Assembly (NCBI GenBank): GCA_022843745.1
Contig: JALHNB010000040.1
Location: 1-64,000, forward strand
DNA from: Anaerolineae bacterium
Lineage (GTDB): Bacteria; Chloroflexota; Anaerolineae; Aggregatilineales; Phototrophicaceae
Reading direction: 5' to 3'
DNA length: 64,000 bases
In this document: piece after piece, positions 35,290-45,229 of the stretch
How positions within the stretch are numbered: the first letter of the stretch is position 1
Layout: each line of letters begins with the position of its first letter
Notes under the pieces: model-generated
Told to the model about the DNA's origin: nothing
What the model saw: the letters and a program-made list of their open reading frames with translations, nothing else
Databases searched by the model: none
Position numbers and translations under genes: made by a program

Positions 35290-36912
35290 ATGCAGTTAAC
35301 CGTATGGCTGGCGTTTATCGCCGGAATCGTATCGTTTATTTCGCCGTGTGTTCTGCCTCTTGTGCCAGCCTATATTGGCTACATGGGCGGACGCATGACT
35401 TACGTGACCGCCGTAAGCAGCGGCGTCAATATCAAATCCGCGCCAGCTCCGAGCCGTCGCTTCATGACGGTGACACACGGGCTGGCGTTTGTCGCAGGCT
35501 TTACCTTCGTTTTTGTCACACTTGGGCTTTTTTCAACCGCCTTTATCAGCCTTATCGGTGGCGAGAATATCACGACTGTCACCGGCATCATCGGACGAAT
35601 CGGTGGTGTGGTAATTATCTTCTTCGGCCTCCATTTTATGGGCGTTTTGCCGAAAATTTTCAACCAACTACGCACCTGGAGCAGCCCCATCCTCAGCGTT
35701 GGTTTCGCGCTCGTAGGCTCCATTATCATTATCTGGGGATTCATCGGTACGCTTGCGTTGTGGGACAACACTCGTATGCAATTCGTGCCGTTTTGGGCAT
35801 CTATTATCGCGCTCGTGCTGGTCACAGTTTTTCTGCTATGGTTGTTCCTGAGCGGCGCATTCACCAACGCGAAAGCTTTCTGGACACGATTCTTGAATAC
35901 CATTCAACAGGCGCTCTATGCCGATACTCGCCGTCAGATGAATGCTCCGGGCGAAGGTGGTTACGCCAGTTCAGCCATTATGGGCGTCATTTTTTCGGCA
36001 GGCTGGACACCCTGCATCGGCCCGGTTTACGGTGCTGTGTTGACGTTAGCTGCCAACGGCGGCGATGTCGGGCAGGCAGGCATTTTGCTGACAGCCTATT
36101 CGCTCGGCCTGGGCATCCCCTTCTTAATCACCGCGCTCATGCTCGACAGCGCTCAAGGGATGCTGCGCCGTTTGCAAAAACAAATGCACACCATTGAACT
36201 CGTCAGTGGCGCATTTCTCGTTCTGGTCGGCGTTTTTATCGCCAGCGGTCAACTCCAAAGCCTGAGCCAGCAGTTCGCAGGACAATTTGCTGAATTTTCA
36301 TATAATGTTGAGGAATCGGTGGTCAACTTTCTGGGCGCTGGTGAACCTGCCGAGGCAACCCCGGAAGCATCTTCGCTCATTATCACAAATCCAGACACCT
36401 CACAAACAGCACCATTGGATGCAACAGCCGAAGCTCCCAGCGCGATCAGCAGCATCGCCGACCTTGCCTCGAATGCTCCCATAATCGGGACAACGGTGGG
36501 CAGTTACGCACCTGTGTTTGAAACCGTGAACGAAAATGGGCTGCCTGTGCGCCTGGCTGATCTGCGCGGGCAAATTGTGCTGCTCAATTTTTGGGCGACA
36601 TGGTGCGGGCCGTGCCGTATCGAAATGCCGGAATTTGAGAAAGCTTATGCGGCTTACAAGGACGAGGGTTTCACCATTCTCGCCATCAACAACTTGGAAA
36701 CTGTCGCCGATGTGCAGGAATTTCGAAATGAAATGGACGTGACTTTTCCGCTTTTGATGGACGAAACCGGATCACTTCAGCGCCTGTATAACATCATCAG
36801 CTATCCAAGCACCTATGTGCTGAATCGCGAGGGTTACATCACCGCGCGTCATTTCGGCCCACTGACAGCCGAGCAGATTCAGCAGTTGGTTAGCGAGGCG
36901 CTGGCACAATAG
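35290..36912 (+). CDS. CcdA/DsbD-type membrane thiol transporter fused to a TlpA-type thioredoxin
   Basis: This 540-aa fusion has an N-terminal CcdA domain with six spans and paired Cys in ISPCVLPL and GWTPCIGPV (residues 1-320). A Thr/Ala-rich linker follows, then a thioredoxin-like domain with WCGPC and EMPEFEKAY at about 400-540. CcdA passes electrons from cytoplasmic thioredoxin to extracytoplasmic thioredoxin-like proteins. The fusion puts donor and acceptor in one chain. It heads a plus-strand operon with a second TlpA-like gene and a DUF2085 gene. It probably serves cytochrome c maturation or disulfide reduction at the cell surface. Confidence 0.9.
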   Translation: MQLTVWLAFIAGIVSFISPCVLPLVPAYIGYMGGRMTYVTAVSSGVNIKSAPAPSRRFMTVTHGLAFVAGFTFVFVTLGLFSTAFISLIGGENITTVTGIIGRIGGVVIIFFGLHFMGVLPKIFNQLRTWSSPILSVGFALVGSIIIIWGFIGTLALWDNTRMQFVPFWASIIALVLVTVFLLWLFLSGAFTNAKAFWTRFLNTIQQALYADTRRQMNAPGEGGYASSAIMGVIFSAGWTPCIGPVYGAVLTLAANGGDVGQAGILLTAYSLGLGIPFLITALMLDSAQGMLRRLQKQMHTIELVSGAFLVLVGVFIASGQLQSLSQQFAGQFAEFSYNVEESVVNFLGAGEPAEATPEASSLIITNPDTSQTAPLDATAEAPSAISSIADLASNAPIIGTTVGSYAPVFETVNENGLPVRLADLRGQIVLLNFWATWCGPCRIEMPEFEKAYAAYKDEGFTILAINNLETVADVQEFRNEMDVTFPLLMDETGSLQRLYNIISYPSTYVLNREGYITARHFGPLTAEQIQQLVSEALAQ

Positions 36913-36951
36913 CCATCACAAAAACACGCTCACACAAGAGATTTTATTGGT

Positions 36952-37521
36952 TTGACCGCAAATAATTCTTCTCGTTTTCTACTGTTATCTGGCGCGGTCA
37001 TCGCCTTAGTTGCCGCGCTTGCCGTTGTCATTGCCGCAGGGTTGCCAGATCGGGCGGAATTTACCGGGCAGATGATCCCCGGCCAACTGCCAATTGCCCC
37101 TGAAATCAATGCGGTTGCCCCGGCATTTGAACGTTCTGACATCAACGGGCAAATCATTCGCCTGTCGGATTTACGTGGCTCACCCGTGATTATCAACTTT
37201 TGGGCGACATGGTGCGAACCCTGCCGCATCGAAATGCCCATTTTGCAGACTCTCTACGAAACGCGAAAAGACGAAGGCCTGCGCATTCTGGCTATTAACC
37301 TGGGTGAACCACCGGAACTCATTCGAGACTGGCAGACCAGCATGGGGTTAACGTATGATATGCTGGTGGACGAACGGCAGTCGGTAGCAGCGCTCTATCA
37401 TCTTCGAGGCCAGCCTTCAACCTATGTCGTTTCGCCAAATGGCATTATCGCGAATATTTTTTATGGCCCGACCAGCGAGAGTATGCTCACAGCGGCGTTG
37501 GGCGCACAGAGGATGGAATGA
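36952..37521 (+). CDS. TlpA/ResA-like membrane-anchored thioredoxin
   Basis: This 189-aa protein has one N-terminal membrane anchor (LLLSGAVIALVAALAVVIAAG) and a thioredoxin domain with active site WCEPCRIEMP, followed by LRGQPSTYVV containing the cis-Pro. It starts at a TTG, 39 bases after the CcdA fusion stop, with a weak aagag upstream. It would be reduced by the CcdA domain encoded upstream. The stop overlaps the next start by four bases. Confidence 0.88.
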   Translation: MTANNSSRFLLLSGAVIALVAALAVVIAAGLPDRAEFTGQMIPGQLPIAPEINAVAPAFERSDINGQIIRLSDLRGSPVIINFWATWCEPCRIEMPILQTLYETRKDEGLRILAINLGEPPELIRDWQTSMGLTYDMLVDERQSVAALYHLRGQPSTYVVSPNGIIANIFYGPTSESMLTAALGAQRME

Positions 37522-38318
37522 CCGAAAAAAAAGCCCGTAATAAGCGTTTTGCCCTACGCGCCAACCTGTTTTTGCTGCGCATTACCCGCAACTGGCTGCG
37601 AATCGCCATCACAATTCTAGCCATCTATGTCAGCCTGCCGATTGCTGCGCCGACGTTTATGCGCCTGGGATTGACTGGCCCCGGCCAATTTCTTTACACG
37701 CTCTACAGCCCGTTTTGCCATCAGTTTGCGTTTCGCTCGTTTTTTCTCTATGGCGAACAGCCCTACTATCCGCGCGAAATCACCAATATGCAGGTCAAAC
37801 CCTTTGAGGATTACGCGATTGAATCGCCGCAATATCTCGATTCGTATCGTTACTATTATGCACGTTCGCACAGCGGAACAGCGCCTGAAACGATAACTCG
37901 CGCCGATTTAACGATTTTTTCGCCCTGGGTGCAGTTCGCCGCGAGAGATTTTCACGGAAACGATCAGATGGGTTATAAAACGACCCTCTGTGAACGCGAT
38001 ATGGCGATTTATATTGCGCTGCTCATCGGCGGCCTCATTTTCACGCGCATTCGCCATCGGCTGCGGCCTGTGCCGATCATCCTCTACGCTATTCTAGGAC
38101 TTGGCCCGATTGCGCTCGATGGTGTCAGCCAATTACTCGGCTATCCACCTTTTAACTTGTGGCCGCCACGTGAAACAACACCGATATTTCGTGTCGTGAC
38201 CGGTGCGCTTTTCGGGATTATGAATGCCTGGCTGGGACTGCCCTATCTGGAAATGTCGATGCGCGAGACACGCGAGGATATTGAAGACAAGCTCCAATGC
38301 GCCGGAATTCAGAAATAA
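37518..38318 (+). CDS. DUF2085 membrane protein
   Basis: This 266-aa polytopic protein has the DUF2085 landmarks: SPFCHQFAFRSFFLYGEQ, TTLCERDMAIYIALLIGG, and LDGVSQLLGYPPFNLWPPRE. The conserved His, Cys and Arg-Asp pattern suggests cofactor or metal binding in the membrane, but no function is established. It is the last gene of the thioredoxin operon (four-base overlap), so a role in redox or haem metabolism is a reasonable guess only. Confidence 0.85.
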   Translation: MTEKKARNKRFALRANLFLLRITRNWLRIAITILAIYVSLPIAAPTFMRLGLTGPGQFLYTLYSPFCHQFAFRSFFLYGEQPYYPREITNMQVKPFEDYAIESPQYLDSYRYYYARSHSGTAPETITRADLTIFSPWVQFAARDFHGNDQMGYKTTLCERDMAIYIALLIGGLIFTRIRHRLRPVPIILYAILGLGPIALDGVSQLLGYPPFNLWPPRETTPIFRVVTGALFGIMNAWLGLPYLEMSMRETREDIEDKLQCAGIQK

Positions 38319-38346
38319 AGCAAGCTCGATTTTCTACAGTCACGAA

Positions 38347-38378
38347 AAACGCCCCCGGCTTTCTAACCAGGGGCGTTT
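38347..38378. terminator. Bidirectional terminator between convergent operons
   Basis: aaacgcccc (38347-38355) pairs with ggggcgttt (38370-38378). A-rich sequence lies on its left and T-rich on its right, so it can serve both the DUF2085 operon and the TadE/PKD gene. Confidence 0.8.
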
Positions 38379-38406
38379 ATCATTTATTCAGATCGCGGCC
38401 TTGATG

Positions 38407-41091
38407 TTAATCTGATGGCCCTTGAACACGCGGCGTCGATGTCGGCGGGAGCGTATTCGTCGGCGAAGGCAGCGGCGTATTGGACGCAGACGGTGTATTC
38501 GTCGGCGGACGCGGTGTCGGTGTCCGCGTCGGCGGGCCAGGCGTGAACGTCCGTGAAGGCGTAAACGTTGGCGGCGGGGGCTGCGTCGGCCCTCTCGTAT
38601 TGGTTGGCACAGGTGTCGCCTCATTGAACAGGTTGATGCGACCATCGTTGTTGCCACCACCACCACCACCACTACCACCGCCGCCAGTGTTACAGCCGAT
38701 CTGGAACCAGGTTCCGTTGAAATCGGATGGCACCGCGCCAAAGCCTGATGGCAGCGTGGTCGTCGTTCCGCCAAAGTCGATATACAGTGGCGTAACGCTG
38801 TTCGGCGGGAAGGTATAGTTCGTCAGCCAGTTGCCCTCGCGTCCAGTGGCGCTGGCAGCCGTGGTACCACCGATTGTGGGTGGGCTTGCGTCCTGGGACG
38901 CGCTGCCGGAGTTCCAGACCTGAACAGTTGGCGTGACCGAATCCGCTGGCCCAGCGCCACCGACAGTCACCCTTTCTAAAGTCATTACTCCTGGAGCACG
39001 CTGTACCCATGATATGCCGAAATCGGTCATGATTGCTGTCGTATTGCGGCGATTTGCTACTTGCAGTACGACCACACCAAAGGTATCCCAGCGCACAAAG
39101 CTCACACTCACCTGGCTGCTGGCGCAATCGGGTGTCCACGTTACCGTGTTGGTCGGTTGATTGGCGCTAAAGGTCGGGCTGGGTGTCGGCGTCGGCATGA
39201 ACAACGGCACCGGGCAAGGATTCGGCTGCTGACCTGTCGGATTGCTGAAGTAGAAGACACTTCCAGCAAAATCATAGATCGTCATACCCGCATTCAGTGG
39301 GTTCGGGCCGTTTGCGAACACGGCTTCCCAGGTGATCGTGCTGTCGGCGTACAGCGTTCGCTCTGCATTCAGGAATATATCCGACGGTGACGGGACATCC
39401 GCATTCGTGTCCGTTGAAGGATTACGATCCTGTCCCTGCCAATGGATAATTCCATCCATCGCAAACGCCGACACATACATATCCGGGTAACTGCCGTTCA
39501 AGCGCCAGTGCATATCGGCGCGTGTCAGTACCACATCCTGAACATTCGCGTTGTGGAACTGGACGAATACACGGTTGGCAAAGAAGGTTATGTCACTCGC
39601 TGTAATGAGTGAACACGAGAACGGTGGCAGCGGTGTAGTGCTGGGAAGCGGTGTATTCGTTGGCGGCACTGGCGTGAACGTCGCAGGCGTGTTGATGGTG
39701 ACGATAATTTCGTCTTCATCCGTCGCCCCATCATTATCATATACTGTCAGAACAACGGTATATGTTCCCGGCCCCAGTTGGAGTGACGGTCTGCCAGCGG
39801 TAGCCGCATCGCCATCCGCATAAGTCACACCGCCTATCGTCCAGAGGTAACGGACGATTTGGCCATCCGGGTCATTGGTATTGGTAACGCCTTGCCGACC
39901 ATCCAGCGTGATGAAAAGCATCGTCCCTGCGGCATCAGTCAGCCGTGTAACCGGCGCATTTTCGGCCATCAATGCGTTACTGGGGTCAACCCCACGCACA
40001 TCGGCACGTGGCGGACGGTTACGGCGCGGCCCCGTTGGTGAAGCACCGAGGAGCGCATCCGTCGCATTTGCAACGCGGAAAGACTCGTTTACAGCCGAGC
40101 GACGTGCTTGCAGCGGAATGTAGGGCGCTAAACCCAGCGGCGTAATCAGCGGATGATTGAACGTGACAATCACTGTCACGGTATCACCTGCATTACCGGG
40201 GTCATACCAGGGTTTGCCTGTGTTGACCGTGCTGTCAGAGGTCGGCGGTGGGACTTCGTTAAGGACGCAGATCGGCGCACGTTCCGGAGCGGGGACAAGC
40301 GGGCTGGTATTAAGATCACGCGCCTCATTGACATCGCGCAGGCTGATATAACGCCGCCCACCACCTCCATTAAAGAATTCGGTAGATTCTTCGTTCTGCA
40401 TCGCGCGCGAACTACAAATCATGACATCAAAGAAGGATGGCTCATTAAATCCGCGACGATTGTAGTAAACACCATTTCCTGGAAGCGGTCTTCTCCAGAC
40501 ATCGTATAACACGTTTTTCGCCCACTCAGTGTTATAAGTGGCGTTACTGATCGGGCTTGCTGGTAATGACAACCCCGATGCGCCAATGAATGCCTGATCG
40601 ATGATTGAGAAGATACGCGCGATATCTTTCCGCAAGTCCTGATGCTGCGGGTTCGTTGGATCGCAGTTCGTCCCATTCCACCATGTCGCAAACAGACTCT
40701 CATCACCCGACAAATTATCCCCATCATAGATTTGCATACGGTCACTGGGGCTACCGCTGTCGTTGGGATAATAGTTGTCGTTGCGCCTGGCGTGAACGCC
40801 AATTTCTGCACCACTCGCGTCTGTATTATACATACATGGCACGATTGAATCCGGGTCTTCGCGTCCGTCTGTAATCAGTGGGAAACGTGCTGTATCAAAC
40901 GAACCCGTGCTGGCATAACGGGCGGCGGTGCGTGCTGCGTTTTGCAGCGTGACCCACGCCTGGAATACACGTCCGAACTCGATGATACCAAATACAAGTA
41001 TCAGCAAAATCGGCAGTGTGATGGCGAATTCGGCCAAAGTCTGGCCTTTTCGTCTCTGGTGTTCCTTGACTCTGATCTCTGGTGTTTCCAT
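38407..41091 (-). CDS. TadE-like surface protein with PKD domain and Pro/Thr-rich tail
   Basis: This 894-aa protein has an N-terminal TadE-type segment (RRKGQTLAEFAITLPILLILVFGIIEFGR) that includes the pseudopilin-like Glu and a single membrane anchor. A long extracellular region follows. A PKD domain is visible at about residues 390-475 (DPDGQIVRYLWTIGG, TVVLTVYDNDGATDEDEI). Two repeated extracellular modules containing ITWEAVFANGPNP and WNSGS segments come next, then a Gly-run and a tail of TP-repeats. Start ATG 41091 follows gagggggg by six bases. It is the third of three tandem TadE-family genes. Calcium-dependent or polysaccharide-binding adhesion is a likely role, inferred from the PKD domain. 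Confidence 0.82.
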   Translation of the reverse strand: METPEIRVKEHQRRKGQTLAEFAITLPILLILVFGIIEFGRVFQAWVTLQNAARTAARYASTGSFDTARFPLITDGREDPDSIVPCMYNTDASGAEIGVHARRNDNYYPNDSGSPSDRMQIYDGDNLSGDESLFATWWNGTNCDPTNPQHQDLRKDIARIFSIIDQAFIGASGLSLPASPISNATYNTEWAKNVLYDVWRRPLPGNGVYYNRRGFNEPSFFDVMICSSRAMQNEESTEFFNGGGGRRYISLRDVNEARDLNTSPLVPAPERAPICVLNEVPPPTSDSTVNTGKPWYDPGNAGDTVTVIVTFNHPLITPLGLAPYIPLQARRSAVNESFRVANATDALLGASPTGPRRNRPPRADVRGVDPSNALMAENAPVTRLTDAAGTMLFITLDGRQGVTNTNDPDGQIVRYLWTIGGVTYADGDAATAGRPSLQLGPGTYTVVLTVYDNDGATDEDEIIVTINTPATFTPVPPTNTPLPSTTPLPPFSCSLITASDITFFANRVFVQFHNANVQDVVLTRADMHWRLNGSYPDMYVSAFAMDGIIHWQGQDRNPSTDTNADVPSPSDIFLNAERTLYADSTITWEAVFANGPNPLNAGMTIYDFAGSVFYFSNPTGQQPNPCPVPLFMPTPTPSPTFSANQPTNTVTWTPDCASSQVSVSFVRWDTFGVVVLQVANRRNTTAIMTDFGISWVQRAPGVMTLERVTVGGAGPADSVTPTVQVWNSGSASQDASPPTIGGTTAASATGREGNWLTNYTFPPNSVTPLYIDFGGTTTTLPSGFGAVPSDFNGTWFQIGCNTGGGGSGGGGGGNNDGRINLFNEATPVPTNTRGPTQPPPPTFTPSRTFTPGPPTRTPTPRPPTNTPSASNTPLPSPTNTLPPTSTPRVQGPSD

Positions 41092-41149
41092 CAACACCCC
41101 CCTCATAATCAACTAACCTGGCACATACCAGGCTGGTGAGAACTAAATA

Positions 41150-43783
41150 TTAACGAGTTAGACGAGTGAACATGCGCGACGTAATTTCATCAAACACCTT
41201 ATTCAGCTCATCGCCGCTTGGTGCATTGAAATAATTACCGCAGTTTTCACCGGCTGGTTTGGGCATAATCAGTTGATAAATATCGGTGGCACTCTCACGT
41301 GCAATCGGCAGCAGGTCTTCCGGTTCTTCGCATGGGCCACGCACACCGAAAAATTCTTCGCGCTCCACCACCGGCGGCAGGTCAACATTCTGGTTATCGC
41401 GGATCGCCTGCTGATAATCGGTGTCGATCTGGAAGTTATCGCCGACATCCGCGATATAGCGCAGCAGTTCTTCACCCAGGCAGTCCGGCACATCGCTGCG
41501 GCTGGTATTCGACGGGTTGTTAAAACCGCTGGGGACAGGATCAACCTGGATTGAACCCGCCATACAGCGTGTCGTACCATATGGGAAGCGAAGGCCAAAG
41601 CCAATGGAGAAGATCGTCGGCAGTTGCGAAAGGCCGGACTGCGAAGACCCACCCGTCACACTGCGAATACCCGTGACAAATTCAGCCCAATCACGCGCGT
41701 AATCATCGACATCATATTCATCTTCACAATTGCCATAGCCCGCGTTACGCACGTCGATGTCCGTCGGATCATCCGTGAGTGGGTTAAAGCAGAAATGGCG
41801 GGTCTCCGGCAGTTCATCCGAACAGAAGGGAAAACCATACGTGAGTTCACTCGTATCAACCAGTTCACTTCTGCCTGGTACGCCGCGCGGACAAGCTCCA
41901 AACGCGCCGTAGGTCACACGATAGGGTGGCACAAGGCCGATGCGGGTATAAGGATAATCAATCGGGTCAGGCAAAACGGTGTTGCCGCCGTTGCCGATGG
42001 GGTCACTTGCGCCTGCCGCGCCATCGCTCAGAAGAACCATGACCCAAACCGAACCTTCAGTACGTCGTGTTTGGGGTTGAAGCAGCGCGTTACTACCTTC
42101 ACGCAGCGCAGCGCCCATGTTTGTACCATTGCACGATGCCCACAGGTCGTAGCTGATGCTGGCATCATAACCCGCCAGAGTATCCCATGCCCCACCATAG
42201 GGGTATTTCATATGATTCAACGGGAACGGCGCACGGGCATCATCAACCAGTGGATCATAGGTATATTCGTAATATCCAGACATCGCAAGCGTCGGCGAGC
42301 TTTCAGCGCCATATGGGTATTCCAGCACGGCATCATAGAATGGGCAACTGCCACGTACCGGATAATCGTGAATAGTCAGTGAGCTGGATGGGCCAGCCCA
42401 GGGGACAACACCCGCGTTGGTGTCATCCGCGCCGTCACCATTCATATCAACGCCTTCACTTGGCTCATAGAAACTGGATTCGGCGCGCACCCCTACACTT
42501 TGGCGCAGCGTTTGAATCGCCAGCGCCTCGCTTTCGATCATCTGCGTTGGATCTGTACCACCCGCGTCCACATACATGATGAAGGCGCGGCGGTCAAAGG
42601 TCACGAAAGCTACACGATCTCCGCGCAGGAAGTCGATACGGCGGATAAAATCCTCCGTTGCATCACGCGCCTGCTTAAATGGCTCGCATAGTAGGTCAGC
42701 AAAACTGCCATCCTGGTTCGGGTCATTGCAGCAGCCATAATAATTATAGGTCGGAACAAAACCCTTAAACCCACCTGTCCAGCCCGTAGCGGTACGCCAA
42801 GCGGCAGGCGGATTGCCCGTATTCTGTGCATTTGGGTAGAATGCTACCCGACACTGCGGTTGAACCTCTGGTAATGTTTGGACTGGATAGCCTGGAGCGT
42901 CAACTTTTCGCACATAGTAAGGGCTGTTGGTGTCGGTTGTCCCCAGGCGAGCATTCACCTCTGTCTGTGGATTCGTACCCGGCACTGAAGGATGCACCAA
43001 CTCCTGCCAGAAAGCAGCAAAACCCGCTGGTGAATTAACGTAGGTAGTCGGTATATTGACACGCGAGGCCATTGTTTCATCAGCATAGGGTGGAACGTAA
43101 ATTTTGGTGTAGCCTCGATCCGCCCACGTTTCGAACGTTGTTTCGTTCAACATCGATTCCGAAACGTCCATAATCAATACCACATCCAGGACAGCCGTCT
43201 CAGAAATGGAGGATGCCGTCAGCGGAATATCCGAGAAACCCAACAACCGCAGAAATACCGTCGGCGAATTCACCTGCGCCGTCACCTTAATCAGTTTACG
43301 CTGGTCATCGGTACACAGTTCGTCAAAATCTTCCTGAAAATCAGCATTAATCGGTGCCAAAACATCAGGATCTGGCGCGGTATCGAGCATACTCACCGTC
43401 GCGCACATATCCACTTTTACCGACTGCGGATTGAGACCATAAAACTCGACAAATTGTCGGGCGGCAATACCAATCGTGGCAAAGCTGCGTGCAAACGCCT
43501 TATTTTTCGCGCTGTCGCAGGCGGTTTCGGCTGTCTGTTGTCCAGCTGGGCAGGCAGCGAGTTCTTCGGTATTCGGAAGCTGACGCCTAACCTGACCGGC
43601 AGCAGCAATCGAGGCGCTGTCCACAGCGCGGGTCAACTGGCTAAAGCGCACGAACATCAGCGAAACATCCGTGACGATGCCGACAAATGCCAGCAGCGCG
43701 ATAAAACCCAGCGCCAGAATAACAATAGATTGCCCGGTCTGGCCGCGCCGGGTGAAGCGTCTTACAAGGGGTAATGCCGTCAT
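41150..43783 (-). CDS. TadG-like protein with von Willebrand factor A domain
   Basis: This 877-aa protein starts with a positively charged stretch and one membrane anchor GQSIVILALGFIALLAFVGIVTDVSLMFV, the TadG N-terminus (putative Flp pilus-assembly TadE/G-like). A vWA domain follows with the MIDAS motif DVSES in VVLIMDVSESM near residue 215. It is interrupted by long inserts rich in Tyr, Pro and Cys, and continues with MVLLSDGAAG. vWA domains bind proteins or matrix through a metal ion. The ATG at 43783 was chosen over an upstream in-frame start at 43921, which would overlap the preceding TadE gene. Confidence 0.85.
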   Translation of the reverse strand: MTALPLVRRFTRRGQTGQSIVILALGFIALLAFVGIVTDVSLMFVRFSQLTRAVDSASIAAAGQVRRQLPNTEELAACPAGQQTAETACDSAKNKAFARSFATIGIAARQFVEFYGLNPQSVKVDMCATVSMLDTAPDPDVLAPINADFQEDFDELCTDDQRKLIKVTAQVNSPTVFLRLLGFSDIPLTASSISETAVLDVVLIMDVSESMLNETTFETWADRGYTKIYVPPYADETMASRVNIPTTYVNSPAGFAAFWQELVHPSVPGTNPQTEVNARLGTTDTNSPYYVRKVDAPGYPVQTLPEVQPQCRVAFYPNAQNTGNPPAAWRTATGWTGGFKGFVPTYNYYGCCNDPNQDGSFADLLCEPFKQARDATEDFIRRIDFLRGDRVAFVTFDRRAFIMYVDAGGTDPTQMIESEALAIQTLRQSVGVRAESSFYEPSEGVDMNGDGADDTNAGVVPWAGPSSSLTIHDYPVRGSCPFYDAVLEYPYGAESSPTLAMSGYYEYTYDPLVDDARAPFPLNHMKYPYGGAWDTLAGYDASISYDLWASCNGTNMGAALREGSNALLQPQTRRTEGSVWVMVLLSDGAAGASDPIGNGGNTVLPDPIDYPYTRIGLVPPYRVTYGAFGACPRGVPGRSELVDTSELTYGFPFCSDELPETRHFCFNPLTDDPTDIDVRNAGYGNCEDEYDVDDYARDWAEFVTGIRSVTGGSSQSGLSQLPTIFSIGFGLRFPYGTTRCMAGSIQVDPVPSGFNNPSNTSRSDVPDCLGEELLRYIADVGDNFQIDTDYQQAIRDNQNVDLPPVVEREEFFGVRGPCEEPEDLLPIARESATDIYQLIMPKPAGENCGNYFNAPSGDELNKVFDEITSRMFTRLTR

Positions 43784-43802
43784 TTTTCTATACCCTCGCT
43801 CA

Positions 43803-44960
43803 TTAAGGGAAATCAATACGTGGTTCAACTGTCGGCAGTGGGAATACTGCCCAGACTGTGATGGTTGTGCTGGTACCCAATATCGCGAACACAGGCGATA
43901 CCACCGGTGCCAGTCCCACAAATTGGCTGATCGTTTCGTGCTTCCAGTGCAGTTCTACCAGAACCAAGCCCTGGCTGGGGACAAATCTGCGCTGATCTTG
44001 ATAATTCGAGGCGACACTCGGGTCAAGTGCCTTCAAGCCGAATCCTTGCAGGTTAATCAGCCGTTCGACATCTTTCACAGACCAATCCGAGCCAGTGCAG
44101 CCCGTTTGAAGATTGACATGCTGACCGTTCCAGGCAAATCCCACTTGCGTTTCCGCTGCAACATCATAACCAAACAAATCGATATTGCCCGATGCCTGAT
44201 CGGTGACAGTCAATTCCAGATCATAGCGCTTCCCACCTGACACGATTGATGACAGATCGTCACTGACAATATAATCGAAGGGATCACGCTCAAGCGTAGC
44301 GCTGCATTCGTTCGCGTTGCTCGGATAACGACCAACAACGACACCCTGCGGCGCATCCCCGTCTGGTGCGTTTCCATAGGTCACGAGGCTGGGATCCAAT
44401 AAAGGCCACTGTACTCTATTGCGTTCTGCGGTAGGCAGATCTGCCGGAGTAATCGCTTGAACCGCGAATGCCGAGACAATGATGTCATCCGGGAATACTG
44501 CGCCCGTGTCTGGATCAATCGTTCCCGCCTCAAAACTCTCTGACCGCAGTGGGTTCATCGAGTTGAGCATCACGCAAGCCAGGAAGTTGTAAAAGCCGAT
44601 GCGGGCATTGGGATCCGCCGCATTACAGTTGCGGTATTGCGCCAGAAAGCTGGCATAAGTTGGATCGGTTGAGGGACGCATGACCGCGCCCGCCAGAAAA
44701 CCATTTGCAGGGTCTTCCCAGTACAGGGGGGATGTTTCGTTTTGCTGCACCGTGCCTGTACGCGCCCCCACACGGGTCACTTCCAGCAGCGTCAGGTAAT
44801 TCTGCGCGAACCAGCCAATCTCCGCTAACCCGGCGATCAGGATCACCAGCAGCGGCGAGATCAGCGCGAGTTCGACCACGCTTTGCCCCCGCTGACGGAT
44901 ACCATACTCGGCGGGTGTTCCGTCCAGGATGTCCAGTAGCTTTTTGAATACACGTCGCAT
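43803..44960 (-). CDS. TadE-like pilus-assembly protein
   Basis: This 385-aa protein has the TadE signature RQRGQSVVELALISPLLVILIAGLAEIGWFAQNYL near residue 25, a single anchor, and a large extracellular domain of unknown fold. The ATG at 44960 is preferred to a TTG at 44975. It is first of the three tandem TadE/TadG-type genes. No Tad secretion ATPase, prepilin peptidase or Flp pilin is encoded nearby, so a complete Tad machine must lie elsewhere if these are exported by one. Confidence 0.83.
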   Translation of the reverse strand: MRRVFKKLLDILDGTPAEYGIRQRGQSVVELALISPLLVILIAGLAEIGWFAQNYLTLLEVTRVGARTGTVQQNETSPLYWEDPANGFLAGAVMRPSTDPTYASFLAQYRNCNAADPNARIGFYNFLACVMLNSMNPLRSESFEAGTIDPDTGAVFPDDIIVSAFAVQAITPADLPTAERNRVQWPLLDPSLVTYGNAPDGDAPQGVVVGRYPSNANECSATLERDPFDYIVSDDLSSIVSGGKRYDLELTVTDQASGNIDLFGYDVAAETQVGFAWNGQHVNLQTGCTGSDWSVKDVERLINLQGFGLKALDPSVASNYQDQRRFVPSQGLVLVELHWKHETISQFVGLAPVVSPVFAILGTSTTITVWAVFPLPTVEPRIDFP

Positions 44961-45156
44961 CGCACAACCCCACAATTAAGAAATAATTGCTGCCAATATA
45001 ATCTGGCAATTCGATCATACCATATAAGCCAGTTTTTATTTCGTGCAGCAAGTGTGAGAAATTGTACGGGTTTTGTAAAGCGATTTACAGAAAACCGTGC
45101 TTTTTCCCTTCCCTGCTGACTTGCTCCTTAATTATATGAAGTGAGGCATGTACAAC

Positions 45157-45194
45157 AAATAAAAATGAGCGAAGAACAAAATTCTCCACTCATT
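45157..45194 (-). terminator. Intrinsic terminator after the OmpR-type regulator
   Basis: On the minus strand aatgag (45194-45189) pairs with ctcatt (45169-45164) with further pairing inside, and is followed by ttttattt. It lies 36 bases after the regulator stop. The rest of the 269-base gap to the TadE start holds an imperfect hairpin at about 45064-45095 but no gene. Confidence 0.7.
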
Positions 45195-45229
45195 ATTTAT
45201 CACGCAGCGTTTTCAACTTTTCAGGGCGA

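Noticed and set aside
35274-36197. Open frame of 307 aa overlapping the CcdA fusion in another frame
   Set aside because: Its translation is rich in Arg/His/Cys with no family features; the CcdA frame carries the conserved motifs.
38424-38680. Low-complexity repeats that could be a CRISPR-like or minisatellite array
   Set aside because: The periodicity is explained by codons for TP-rich and Gly-run tails of the TadE/PKD protein.
39551-39823. Glycine/valine-rich plus-strand frames opposite the TadE/PKD gene
   Set aside because: They are the complement of Pro/Thr-rich coding repeats, not independent genes.
41624-42382. Open frame of 252 aa opposite the vWA gene
   Set aside because: Antisense shadow of a conserved coding region.
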